A stretch of DNA of 30,659 nt from an uncultured Bacteroides sp. (GTDB lineage Bacteria; Bacteroidota; Bacteroidia; Bacteroidales; Bacteroidaceae): contig CAKUYM010000016.1 in NCBI GenBank assembly GCA_934716785.1, positions 1-30,659 of the forward strand. The letters are read 5' to 3'. The notes beneath the pieces were generated by a model that made no database searches, had not been told where the DNA came from, and saw only the letters and a list, made by a program, of their open reading frames with translations. Of the stretch, positions 9,312 to 19,400 are shown piece by piece; the first letter of the stretch is position 1, and every line of letters starts with the position of its first letter. The translations under genes were made by a program, and so were the position numbers.

Positions 9312-10427
9312 TTATTTATTCAATAACGCATAAGCACACCATATGATCGGTGCCTGCCCATGATAGTCGCCGGCAATACGAGGACGATCCATATAATATT
9401 GCTTACTGTTCTTCTTGCCGGTTCCAATACAAACTTCTGTCAAATCATTGTGGTCATTGATATAATTGCATAAACCAAGCCATGCACGACGTGCCACTGG
9501 TGCATATTCCTCTTTATCCAACCAGCCGTTATTGACACCCACAATCATAGCATAGGCAAACATTGCCGATCCCGAGGTCTCTGTCCAAAAGTCAGGCTCG
9601 GTAATCAACTGATTCCAAAGTCCGTCTTTGTTGACGTATTTTTTCAGGTTATCCATCATCAACAAATATCCTTTCATAATACGTGCACGATTAGGGTCCT
9701 TTTCCGGTAGATTATAAAGCAACTCTGTCATGCCCACAGCCATCCAGCCATCACCACGTCCCCAATAATAAGGGACATCTGGTGCATGATAGAAAAGACC
9801 GTTGTTATGCTGCAACTCATCTAAATAAAGTACCATTTCTTTTGCAGCCCGATTGACATATTTCACATCACCTGTCACTTTATACGCTTCCGACTGCACA
9901 ATAGTAATCATATACATATCATCAATCCACAAACGCGTCTGCCAAGAATAGCCTTTTTTGTGCCATTTACGTTCTTCTTCATTGGCATTATCCGGCAATG
10001 CCCATTGTGTATCTGCATAAGGGAGACCAAGCTCCAAATAACGTTGATCTTTTGTGATACTGTATAAACGCAAAGGCAGACAACCAAACATATTTTGGTC
10101 TACATGAATCGGAGGAGGCAAAAGATCTTTTTCAATATGAAACAACAATTCAAAACGATTTCTCAATTGCCTTATCAGTTCTTTGTTATTTGTCTGCTCG
10201 GCAAATCGAAGCGCCCCGTACCATGTACATACTTCGGCATAATGTATGCCTTTATCAAAATAAAGCTGGTGCTTGGTTTCAAGAAGGCGCCTACTCAATT
10301 TATCCCCAATCGTTTTCGGATTAGCCCGCACGGGAAAATCTTCAAAATAGCTCTGGGCTGAAACCCCATTTGAGCACCCCAAAACAATCATCAGCAATAC
10401 ATAAATAAAATAAGATTTTTTTTTCAT
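9312..10427 (-). CDS. GH105-type unsaturated uronyl hydrolase
   Basis: This is a 371-residue protein from the ATG at 10427; an ATG at 10442 would add five residues before the signal peptide. It has an (alpha/alpha)6 barrel with the GH105 hallmarks LWIDDMYM (Asp169/Asp170) and YWGRGDGWMAVGMTELL (Asp226). Length is normal for the family. GH105 enzymes add water across the 4,5-double bond of terminal unsaturated uronic acids left by polysaccharide lyases, so a lyase partner is expected. None is recognisable in the window unless the propeller protein next door is one. The N-terminus has VLGC, which could act as a lipobox, as well as a possible type I cleavage site near VSAQ, so anchoring is uncertain. 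It lies 34 nt after the propeller gene and is probably co-transcribed with it. Confidence 0.9.
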   Translation of the reverse strand: MKKKSYFIYVLLMIVLGCSNGVSAQSYFEDFPVRANPKTIGDKLSRRLLETKHQLYFDKGIHYAEVCTWYGALRFAEQTNNKELIRQLRNRFELLFHIEKDLLPPPIHVDQNMFGCLPLRLYSITKDQRYLELGLPYADTQWALPDNANEEERKWHKKGYSWQTRLWIDDMYMITIVQSEAYKVTGDVKYVNRAAKEMVLYLDELQHNNGLFYHAPDVPYYWGRGDGWMAVGMTELLYNLPEKDPNRARIMKGYLLMMDNLKKYVNKDGLWNQLITEPDFWTETSGSAMFAYAMIVGVNNGWLDKEEYAPVARRAWLGLCNYINDHNDLTEVCIGTGKKNSKQYYMDRPRIAGDYHGQAPIIWCAYALLNK

Positions 10428-10461
10428 AAGTATAGTTTTCATTTACAATAAATATACTCGA

Positions 10462-12267
10462 TTACAGTCCAGCTACCGGTATCCAATGTGCAGTGCTCGT
10501 AGAAGAAGGATCACAAACAGCCTCTTCTACATTTTTATCAGTAATAGAAAAATTAACTAATAACTGCCCCGAAGAAATGACCAAGCTAGAACGTGGAATA
10601 GAAATTTCCGCAATATATCCGTAGTCATCCAAAAGCCTTTTATTGGTTCCATCGCATACGAAAGTTCTTACCTGCGCACCAATTTCGTTATTGTTCCATG
10701 CTTCTTTATATGTTTCAGAGCTCTTCATCCCTTTCATTGACACACGTATCCGATGTGCGCCTTCCGCTAAATCGCTATTATTGGTAGGGGATATATATAT
10801 AGTTGCATAGTCATTTTCCAATAAGTTCTTATCAAGAACTTCCACAAGGAAATAAATATTGTCGTTATCATACGAACAACGAAGTGTTCCTTGCACCTGC
10901 GAAGTTCCGCCTACAAAGAGTGCATGATCAGTTTTCGCCCATTCCTCATTGTTGCCATCCACAGTCACTTTTCTCTGCACAGCGTCAATACGGTGATTAA
11001 GAACAAACACCGCCATCTGAACAGGACCTTCTTTTGTTTTAGGCATACTTCCTACCATCAGATGAGAATCGACAACCTGTAACGATCCCCAATAGCCACC
11101 ATCGAAAGGTTGATAAACATTACCAAAATTTCGAGCAGTAGCATCACCTATCCTCAAGCAATATTTATTGGAAGAATTATAAAAAAGGACAGTCTCGCCT
11201 GACGGGAATTGATCGATATAAGGAGCCATCCCGGAATATTTAAGATTGTCATGATCGGTCGGGCCCTCTTCATCAGGAGTAAGATACTTCCAATTATTTT
11301 CATCCGAATAACAGAGTGAAATATAATACTTACCCAAGTAATTGGTTTCCAATGCAGCGGCTAAACCTTTTCCTTCATTCAGGCAGATAACTGATGGCAT
11401 TTGATGATTATAACCGACAATTCCATTTTGTTCCCATCTCATTCGTATTACATAATAAGGTAAGAAACCAAAATCCGGCTTCCATGTTTTTCCCCCATCC
11501 GTCGAAACTACCATTGCCGTTCCTGTGTCTCTACCTCTCCCTTCCTGCCCTGTACGATTACTATCGGTAAAATAACAATGTAACTCACCGGAAGGTAACT
11601 CTAACAGATAAGGTTCCCAAGTTATACCCTGATAGATTTGAATGGGATCACTCCAAGTCATGCCATTATCTTGACTACGCCTTAGTTCAACTCCCGCATC
11701 TTTTGTCAAGTGCAAATAGTTACTATTCGTCCTATAAGAAGCCACAGCCAGAATATCACCGTTAGAAAGAACTATAGCATCAGGATTAGCATAGCAATGA
11801 ATATTATTATTACCATCACTATCTACAATACTATAATCTTTAAATATTTTCCCCTTATGTTCCCATCTTTTCATATCAGAACTAATAGCATAATCACAAC
11901 TACGACCAATATTTCCACCAGACCAACCATTGTGATAGAACAAAATATAATTGCCATTCTGCATCTTTTTAACGCGTGTATAATGAGGATAAGTAGCTCC
12001 AATATCAACGTTTGGAGGAGTAATATACATACGATAGTTCATCATTAGTGAAGAACGGTGCGTAATATCAGCGTGAGAATTGGTAATCGGCGTTCCCTGA
12101 TTCAATTCCTCAATCGGTGTAATACTACAAATCGTAGGAGTTTTGGATACATCTTCTTGAGGATTCTCCACATCCTTGTTTCCGGTAGATAAATTCTCAT
12201 CATTTCCACCACAAGCTATAAGTGAAATAGCTATAGAAAAAAATAGTATAAAAAAAGCGTTTTTCAT
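10462..12267 (-). CDS. BNR/sialidase-like beta-propeller lipoprotein with C-terminal CBM9-like domain
   Basis: This is a 601-residue lipoprotein from the ATG at 12267 with lipobox LIAC (Cys19) followed by GGNDE. Residues about 60-430 form a sialidase-like propeller with two clear Asp boxes, SQDNGMTW (about 198) and STDGGKTW (about 255). Residues about 430-601 look like a CBM9-type beta-sandwich (VDGNNEEWAKTDHALFVGG, then YIAEISIPRSSL). Annotation tools would probably name it exo-alpha-sialidase. In this context, beside GH105 and GH115, a glycosidase or lyase acting on rhamnose-glucuronate or another uronate end seems more likely, because GH145 and lyase families such as PL27 are also reported as seven-bladed propellers. 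An alternative ATG at 12288 overlaps the GH115 stop. The catalytic assignment is open. Confidence 0.8.
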   Translation of the reverse strand: MKNAFFILFFSIAISLIACGGNDENLSTGNKDVENPQEDVSKTPTICSITPIEELNQGTPITNSHADITHRSSLMMNYRMYITPPNVDIGATYPHYTRVKKMQNGNYILFYHNGWSGGNIGRSCDYAISSDMKRWEHKGKIFKDYSIVDSDGNNNIHCYANPDAIVLSNGDILAVASYRTNSNYLHLTKDAGVELRRSQDNGMTWSDPIQIYQGITWEPYLLELPSGELHCYFTDSNRTGQEGRGRDTGTAMVVSTDGGKTWKPDFGFLPYYVIRMRWEQNGIVGYNHQMPSVICLNEGKGLAAALETNYLGKYYISLCYSDENNWKYLTPDEEGPTDHDNLKYSGMAPYIDQFPSGETVLFYNSSNKYCLRIGDATARNFGNVYQPFDGGYWGSLQVVDSHLMVGSMPKTKEGPVQMAVFVLNHRIDAVQRKVTVDGNNEEWAKTDHALFVGGTSQVQGTLRCSYDNDNIYFLVEVLDKNLLENDYATIYISPTNNSDLAEGAHRIRVSMKGMKSSETYKEAWNNNEIGAQVRTFVCDGTNKRLLDDYGYIAEISIPRSSLVISSGQLLVNFSITDKNVEEAVCDPSSTSTAHWIPVAGL

Positions 12268-12287
12268 AGTTCTGATTATCAAGTTCA

Positions 12288-15242
12288 TTATCTTCCTTGT
12301 CTCGTCGGTTGCGGTCCTAAATAAGAACGCTTCATTCCTCCGAAATCCAAAACTATCTTTTGCAAAACAGTCCCAGCATCACCACATATAATTTTCACCG
12401 TATGTTTGCCAGGCTTGTCGATATGCAGAGTCGTTTTATTGATTCTACAATTTCTCAGTACACTTTCATACCAAATTTGTGCATATTCAAAAGAAGATGT
12501 AGAAGGATTCATCACAGGGCCTTCGTCAATGCATACTCCATATTTCGTTTCTACATTTGTTGCTTCATGTCCGGCATACCCACGATCTTTACTCAAGGTG
12601 AATGTAGGCGACACATAGGTGTAAACATCAACCGAACCTTGCTCGAATGTATAGAAATCATATTCCAACCGAGGTGTACTGCGGCCTGCAGTCCGCTGTG
12701 GAGCAGCAGTCGGATCACCTAACTGAATAGCTGTATTTTCTACTCCCAAATTAGGAATTGTCCTCATTTGAATAGCTTTGTTCTCTACCTTCCGATGGAA
12801 GCCGGCAGCATCAATAGAGACATATCCGTTATGTTCTACAAATAAAGTATCCATTTCCGCTAATGAGGGAGAGGAAGGATTAAAAACCGAAATATAGACA
12901 TTCTCTTTCTCACCTCGTTCAGACATAATCTCTAATGTTCCGAATACCTTCTCGCCAGTCGGGACCTTATTCCAGTCAATTGAAACCTCAATACGATTTT
13001 CCGTAGCAGTTTCCCCGACCTTCTGGTTCAACAGAATCCAATTATCGGAAACTGATGCTTTCCATTTCAGAGGAGTCGCTCCTTTATTGAAAACATCTAC
13101 GTAATAGGATTGACGGAAATATGTATTGAAAGATGGCAGTGAATGGAAACTCTTTTGTCCTTTCAGAATATCTTCTCCTTCAGCCAATACACCCAAGGAA
13201 GCTGTAGATGCCAAATCTGCCTTCCGTAGAGCCGGGAGTTCAAAGTAAGCCGCGGCAAATCCCTGCTTCATGGTCATCACATGATTCCATTTACCTTCAA
13301 GCAACGAATTATATCCTTTTGTTATTACCTCCAGACTATCATAACAGACCTTGGACATTTTCTCCAATTCTGCCGTAGCTGCCCTCTGCTGAATAGAATA
13401 CCAACGATTTCTCTGACCGTCGAGGATCATACGATTCAGCAATTCACAACCTTTGACCGGATAATATAATGATTGATAATAACATGCCTTTTTATCCTCC
13501 GGCAGAGCTTTCAGAATTTTCTCTACCACATTTCCTATCCGGCGATATTCCGCCAAGCGGGTATCCACTTCACGGTAATTGGCCAGTGAAAAATCAGTAT
13601 CCGTATTCCGTTCTCTTCCATGTTTGTCGGTAGCCCATTGATACCCCCATCCCATAAACTCCGGTTTACGTGCAAAGGCCAACTTATAGAAAGAATTTAT
13701 CACATCCTGATATTCATTGCGATAATCATCTCCCAACATACCACACAACCATTCAGTACGATAGTTGGCAGCTCTTTCAAAATTAAATGAATCAATATCG
13801 AAAGCCATCGTCAAGAAGTAATCAACAGCAAACTCGCATGATTTGATATCTCCGGCATTGAGCAGCCAGATACGGTCGGCAGTCATGTCATAAGCCTTGC
13901 GCAATTCTTCATACATTAATGTAGGCGAGGTTGTATTCATCCAAAGATGATCATGAGGTTTGCCTAAATAAGAAGAATGATAGTACACACCCGAACGTCC
14001 GGAACGCTTCTGCTCTTTCGGGCTGCTCAAACGTTTCATGTACCCGTAATTATCGTCCGGCCAGATAATAGTTACGTCATCCGGAAGTTCCAATCCCTGA
14101 TCATATACATCCAATACTTCTTTATAAGGAGTAAAGGCTTGAGGAATATCTTCCGCCCGCTTACCGATGACATCCACCAACATCTGCCTTTGTGCCATCA
14201 AGGCTTCCTGAAGCATTGCCTTTCTATCAGCCATGTTGTTGCTCGCATTCATTGCCCGGTCATGCAATCCACGCAAAGCCAAAGTGTATACATTCTCAAA
14301 CGGTGCACACTCTTCCACACGCGACTTCAATACTCTGTTGACACCATTCTTATTATTTATATAGTCCCATTCGCCCATTTTATCACGTTTCCATTCACTT
14401 GCCGTATTAAACAACAACGGCTCGCAATGAGAAGATCCCATAACGATAGCAAAGCTATCTGCCACCAAACGATTCTCAGGAATACGATGAAATGCCATGG
14501 ACGCATCGTGCATGGCAGGACAAAGGTAGTTAGCCTGAAGACGAAGCAACAATTCACACACTTTTGCATATGTTTTCGGTCCGAAGTTTCCACGTTCCTT
14601 CTCAAAATTGTTTTTTGACCAGCGATAGAGTCCCCAGTCCTCATCATTGATAAAGATTCCTCTGAACTTGACTGACGGTGTTTTAGAAACGAACTTTTCA
14701 ACTTTTACATTTACCTGCTTCTGCTGTTTGATGGGAGCATCCGCCCACCAATACCAAGGTGACACACCTATTGCTTTTGAGATGGAGAGAAGTCCGTAAG
14801 CAGTACCGCGTCTGTCACTTCCGGCAACAACAATTGCTTTCTTGATACCCGGAACAGGATTGTTGACCACTTCTATCATATAACGCTCCCAACCTCCGGC
14901 TATGACCGTTGTATCTATCTTATTTCTTGATGCCAAGGCATTAATCCATCCGCTTTTCCCTATAGTGCCGGCAATAATGGCATAACGTGCGGAGACTTTC
15001 CCCGGCTTACTTTCGTCCATCTTCAACTCTTGACCTGTCACACGACGAACATCATCTACCAAAAGAGATGCACTCTTACGCACAACCGTCGCATCTTCTC
15101 CATCAAAACATACAACGGCATTCGCTGAAGAAGAGACAATAGGAAAACTATTCTTTCCGGTTGTTGTATCGAGTAAAACTTGTGCTTTTGCTGAAATCAG
15201 ACCACAACAAAATAATCCTAACAATAAAATTCTATTTTTCAT
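12288..15242 (-). CDS. GH115 alpha-1,2-glucuronidase
   Basis: This is a 984-residue protein from the ATG at 15242 (MKNRILLLGLF), with a signal peptide ending near SAKAQ. The length is typical of GH115. Family motifs are plain: GSDRRGTAYGLLSISKAIGV (about 141-160) and SPWYWWADAP (161-170), RGIFINDEDWGL (194-205), GSSHCEP (269-275), GLHDRAM (325-331), WPDDNYGYM (394-402) and HSSYLGKPHDHLWM (422-435). A C-terminal beta-rich region follows and ends in GPQPTRQGR. GH115 enzymes remove D-glucuronate or 4-O-methyl-glucuronate from xylan or arabinogalactan; without xylanases in view, arabinogalactan-type glycans fit better. The stop overlaps or nearly touches the next gene, so tight co-translation with the propeller gene is likely. 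The upstream gap of 129 nt after ApbE may hold a promoter, but I could not identify one. Confidence 0.95.
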   Translation of the reverse strand: MKNRILLLGLFCCGLISAKAQVLLDTTTGKNSFPIVSSSANAVVCFDGEDATVVRKSASLLVDDVRRVTGQELKMDESKPGKVSARYAIIAGTIGKSGWINALASRNKIDTTVIAGGWERYMIEVVNNPVPGIKKAIVVAGSDRRGTAYGLLSISKAIGVSPWYWWADAPIKQQKQVNVKVEKFVSKTPSVKFRGIFINDEDWGLYRWSKNNFEKERGNFGPKTYAKVCELLLRLQANYLCPAMHDASMAFHRIPENRLVADSFAIVMGSSHCEPLLFNTASEWKRDKMGEWDYINNKNGVNRVLKSRVEECAPFENVYTLALRGLHDRAMNASNNMADRKAMLQEALMAQRQMLVDVIGKRAEDIPQAFTPYKEVLDVYDQGLELPDDVTIIWPDDNYGYMKRLSSPKEQKRSGRSGVYYHSSYLGKPHDHLWMNTTSPTLMYEELRKAYDMTADRIWLLNAGDIKSCEFAVDYFLTMAFDIDSFNFERAANYRTEWLCGMLGDDYRNEYQDVINSFYKLAFARKPEFMGWGYQWATDKHGRERNTDTDFSLANYREVDTRLAEYRRIGNVVEKILKALPEDKKACYYQSLYYPVKGCELLNRMILDGQRNRWYSIQQRAATAELEKMSKVCYDSLEVITKGYNSLLEGKWNHVMTMKQGFAAAYFELPALRKADLASTASLGVLAEGEDILKGQKSFHSLPSFNTYFRQSYYVDVFNKGATPLKWKASVSDNWILLNQKVGETATENRIEVSIDWNKVPTGEKVFGTLEIMSERGEKENVYISVFNPSSPSLAEMDTLFVEHNGYVSIDAAGFHRKVENKAIQMRTIPNLGVENTAIQLGDPTAAPQRTAGRSTPRLEYDFYTFEQGSVDVYTYVSPTFTLSKDRGYAGHEATNVETKYGVCIDEGPVMNPSTSSFEYAQIWYESVLRNCRINKTTLHIDKPGKHTVKIICGDAGTVLQKIVLDFGGMKRSYLGPQPTRQGR

Positions 15243-15371
15243 ATATACGTTAGATTGACAATTAATAACGCAAAGTAAGGCAAAAAACAATAAAACGAAT
15301 ACAAAAAACAGACCTATAAATGGTAGAATATGTTCAAAAAAGTCTCTAATTTAGTTAGACAGGCATTGTGA

Positions 15372-16187
15372 TCATACATACACTCGATATGACGCATACA
15401 TAGCCATTAAATCTTTACGTTGTTCACTATCTGCCGCAAACAAAGCGGTAGACAATATTTCTCCTATCGCTCCATTGGTTGTAACGACAGATATCCGGCT
15501 GACACCTTCCACCAATTTCCCACTTTGAGGAGAAACGATATGTCGGCGACCGGGAGAGTCATTGCCAGAGGTTGTAAGACACTCGTTATGAAGGAGTATG
15601 TCATTCACTTTCCAGCCCGTTCCTACCGGGTGATTCCCCATGGCAAGGACAGAACTGTTTCCCATACTTATCAAGGCATGCTCTATCGCAAACTCATCCA
15701 GTATACTTTTAACTGTTTCCAAGGCATACCCTTTAAGAAAACCCGATAAGTTGACAGTGACTCCCAGCTGTGAGAAAAAAAGACTATGATCTTCGACTGA
15801 TAAATGCACCGAATGTATCGTGTCCTGATTATAATTATCGGAATGGACAGTTACATCGAAACAATCCAAAGTCTTCTCGTTATACTCCAGACATAAATCA
15901 ATCATCGAGTAAAGTTCTTCGCTAAGAACAACCGGAGAAATAGAAGCTGTCCGGTTGACAAAAGACAATTCGCTGTCCGGATCATAAAAGTTTGCTATCT
16001 TTTCCAACCGGCACAGTGCATCATAAATCCGATTGACCACAGACAGCAATTCTCCTTCTTTCCGGAGACTGTACAAGATAATATCCACCCGCGTATGCAT
16101 AGAAAGAAACCAAGCATAAAACAAGGAGTTGCCGTCATCGGATGGCTTATATAGATGTTGAATTGTAGTCTGCATCATATAAAACAT
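15372..16187 (-). CDS. Divergent ApbE-like FAD:protein FMN transferase, no signal peptide
   Basis: This is a 271-residue protein. ApbE-family features are visible: NLSGFLKGYALE (normally DlGgiaKGya), the glycine-containing ALISMGNSSVLAMG, LTTSGND and HIVSPQSG (normally HiidPrtG). Near the C-terminus GEILSTALF has Glu where most family members have the metal-binding Asp (aDalsTal). ApbE transfers FMN from FAD to a Thr of target proteins, usually outside the cytoplasm and usually as a signal-peptide-bearing lipoprotein. Here there is no signal peptide, and an in-frame stop lies two codons upstream of the ATG, so no extension is possible. ATGs at 16178 and 16175 are alternative starts. It lies 124 nt after the DUF1080 gene across a large hairpin. 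No FMN-acceptor protein is evident in the window. Confidence 0.8.
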   Translation of the reverse strand: MFYMMQTTIQHLYKPSDDGNSLFYAWFLSMHTRVDIILYSLRKEGELLSVVNRIYDALCRLEKIANFYDPDSELSFVNRTASISPVVLSEELYSMIDLCLEYNEKTLDCFDVTVHSDNYNQDTIHSVHLSVEDHSLFFSQLGVTVNLSGFLKGYALETVKSILDEFAIEHALISMGNSSVLAMGNHPVGTGWKVNDILLHNECLTTSGNDSPGRRHIVSPQSGKLVEGVSRISVVTTNGAIGEILSTALFAADSEQRKDLMAMYASYRVYV

Positions 16188-16193
16188 AAATTA

Positions 16194-16263
16194 GGCACGA
16201 ATTACACAGATTACACGGCTTTTATCTCATTAACACAACCGTGAAACCCATATAACCCGTGCC
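16194..16263 (-). repeat. 25-bp-arm inverted repeat between DUF1080 and ApbE genes (RNA hairpin)
   Basis: The left arm is 16194-16218 (begins GGCACGAATTACAC) and the right arm is 16239-16263 (ends CCCGTGCC), with a 20-nt loop. Eighteen of 25 positions are Watson-Crick pairs. Of the seven others, six become G-U wobbles only in minus-strand RNA, the strand on which these genes are transcribed; one is a true mismatch. It resembles intergenic palindromic repeats of the GGCACGAATTACAC type that I recall from Bacteroides genomes, but this needs a search. It may end or stabilise the DUF1080 transcript. It finishes 6 nt before the ApbE ATG, so it could also limit ApbE translation. Confidence 0.7.
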
Positions 16264-16311
16264 AGCATAAGAACAGGAGCTTCAATACATCTCCCAATAA
16301 CTTAAGACAAA

Positions 16312-17667
<1,356 letters not shown>

Positions 17668-17671
17668 CTAT

Positions 17672-19090
17672 TTATAATTTATAAAATTCATCCCAACCTT
17701 TGCGTGGCGGAAGTCCCGCCAACATTGCATTGGCAAATTCATTATTCGTAATCTGCTTCGTACGAGGATCAAAGAACAACTGTGTATTAAGTCGTTGAGC
17801 TATTACACCCAATGAGAATACCTGGCTCAGTACACCATTGATTTCGAACGGCGAGCGTGTCTTTTCAATGCCGTTGCATGCCAGCAAGAAGTTCTCGAAG
17901 TGATTGGAAGGACTTTTAGGAACTTCCGGCAACTTATCCGCCATCTCTTTCGCTTTTTCTTCCGGGATAATAGACAATGTACTGCCATGGCTACCTCCCT
18001 TGAAAATCAAATCTTTGGTATAAATAATCTTTCCTGGATTCAATTTAGATTTCGGAGTATCACCTTGATTGGTCACCGGGATATTCGGATCTAATCCCGA
18101 AACGCCATAACCGGCAGGAATTGGAGGAAGATTGTCCAGACCGTCATACCAAGTTATGTCTACCGGCGGCATTCCTTTGCGCTGTGGGAAGCGGAAAAGA
18201 ATCGTGGAAGAATAGGGGAAGAAATAATCATTATGCCCCTTTGCGTATTGCATGGTGACTTCATAAGGCAGTCCCAGTTCAAGGAACTCATGAGCCGTAT
18301 CAAGGATATGCGCTCCCCAGTCGCCCAATGCGCCCATACCGAAATCATACCAGCAACGCCATTGCCCCAAATGATAATCCTTATTATATTCGTGATAAGG
18401 TACAACCCCGAGCCAAGTGTCCCAGTCCATATCTTTTGGCAGTTGCTGTCCCGAAGGAAGCTTATAGATATTAGTATCCCATTTATGCCAACGACGCGGG
18501 TTATTCATGTGAGCAGTGATAGCAGTAACATCCTTGATAATCCCCGCATCCATCCAAGCCTTGAATTGGAAATAGTTCGCTTCAGAATGTCCTTGGTTTC
18601 CTACTTGAGTAACCTGATTCGGCCGTTTAAGCACAGCCTGCATCAACAATTCCGCTTCGTAGAAAGTACGTGCCAACGGTTTCTCCACATACACATGCTT
18701 TCCCGATGCCAACGCCAACATACTGATCGGGAAGTGCGAATGGTCGGGAGTAGCAATCGCTACGGCGTCAAACTCGTTGCCGGCCTTATCAAACATCTGG
18801 CGGAAATCCCTGAACTGTTTAGCTTTCGGATATTTGGCCATTATCTTCTGTGTATGTTTGGCACCCATATCCACATCACATAACGCCACCACTTCCACCA
18901 TACCTGTCCGTGCAAAGTCTTCGATAATCTGTTCACCACGATTACCGATACCGATATAAGCAATCTTCACTTTATCGCCTTTCCTTTTTGTAGGCGAAGC
19001 GGTTTGTGCATGTAATAATTCACCGGTTCCTAATGCCAGTCCGGCAGAAGCCATTGACATTGTTTTCAAAAAATCTCTTCGTGTTACCAT
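17672..19090 (-). CDS. Tat-exported Gfo/Idh/MocA oxidoreductase, 3-keto-glycoside module
   Basis: This is a 472-residue protein that begins with a twin-arginine signal (TRRDFLK) followed by an Ala/Gly/Leu-rich stretch. A Rossmann fold with GIGNRG (about 47-52) binds NAD(P), and VEKPLA (Glu136-Lys137-Pro138) is the family's catalytic EKP motif. The C-terminal alpha/beta domain has GDWGAHILD (His261, Asp264), the usual substrate-binding HxxD. Tat export allows folding with the nucleotide bound before secretion. The family includes sugar dehydrogenases and GH109-like NAD-dependent glycosidases; paired with the DUF1080 gene 10 nt downstream, oxidation of a glycoside at C3 is the most likely job. 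The substrate is not predictable. It starts 61 nt after the small membrane protein gene. Confidence 0.92.
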   Translation of the reverse strand: MVTRRDFLKTMSMASAGLALGTGELLHAQTASPTKRKGDKVKIAYIGIGNRGEQIIEDFARTGMVEVVALCDVDMGAKHTQKIMAKYPKAKQFRDFRQMFDKAGNEFDAVAIATPDHSHFPISMLALASGKHVYVEKPLARTFYEAELLMQAVLKRPNQVTQVGNQGHSEANYFQFKAWMDAGIIKDVTAITAHMNNPRRWHKWDTNIYKLPSGQQLPKDMDWDTWLGVVPYHEYNKDYHLGQWRCWYDFGMGALGDWGAHILDTAHEFLELGLPYEVTMQYAKGHNDYFFPYSSTILFRFPQRKGMPPVDITWYDGLDNLPPIPAGYGVSGLDPNIPVTNQGDTPKSKLNPGKIIYTKDLIFKGGSHGSTLSIIPEEKAKEMADKLPEVPKSPSNHFENFLLACNGIEKTRSPFEINGVLSQVFSLGVIAQRLNTQLFFDPRTKQITNNEFANAMLAGLPPRKGWDEFYKL

Positions 19091-19151
19091 AAATTATTCT
19101 TTTTCATTGATATTGATTTAAATCTTCATTGTTTATGTGCAGAATGGTTAA

Positions 19152-19400
19152 TTACCTGCGCCTGCCTTTCTTTCTAAACAACCTCTGTGCTCCATAAAAC
19201 AAGAGACGTAAAATCCCCCAAAAAGCATAAAGCACAAAAGTGAATATGATTATATAAAAAATAGAAGTTATCATCTCCATAAATGGTGCATGATAAGTAA
19301 TAATCGCATAAACATGCAGCACATTAGCTATCAAGAAACAGACGAGTAAAGTTATCAACTCTATTCTCTTGCGCCGTGCGGTTATAATCGTATCTTTCAT
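19152..19400 (-). CDS. Small two-helix inner-membrane protein between the oxidoreductase genes
   Basis: This 82-residue protein has two hydrophobic segments, about 13-36 (IELITLLVCFLIANVLHVYA) and 43-68 (ITSIFYIIIFTFVLYAFWGI), a short connecting loop, and a strongly basic C-terminus ending RKKGRRR. The charge pattern predicts both ends in the cytoplasm. The ATG overlaps the stop of the upstream oxidoreductase by 4 nt (ATGA), which suggests translational coupling and supports it as a real gene. I do not recognise a family and see no heme, metal or flavin motif; there is no Cys pair and only one periplasm-side His. It could anchor the oxidoreductases to the membrane or take part in quinone-linked reoxidation, but nothing in the sequence proves either. 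Confidence 0.75.
   Translation of the reverse strand: MKDTIITARRKRIELITLLVCFLIANVLHVYAIITYHAPFMEMITSIFYIIIFTFVLYAFWGILRLLFYGAQRLFRKKGRRR

Noticed and set aside
10462..12267. Literal annotation as exo-alpha-sialidase
   Set aside because: Asp boxes only show a propeller fold; the neighbouring genes point to uronate chemistry and I could not confirm a sialidase arginine triad.
15271..15277. TACTTTG upstream of the GH115 gene as a promoter
   Set aside because: It lacks one spacer base of TAnnTTTG and has no -33 partner at a suitable distance.
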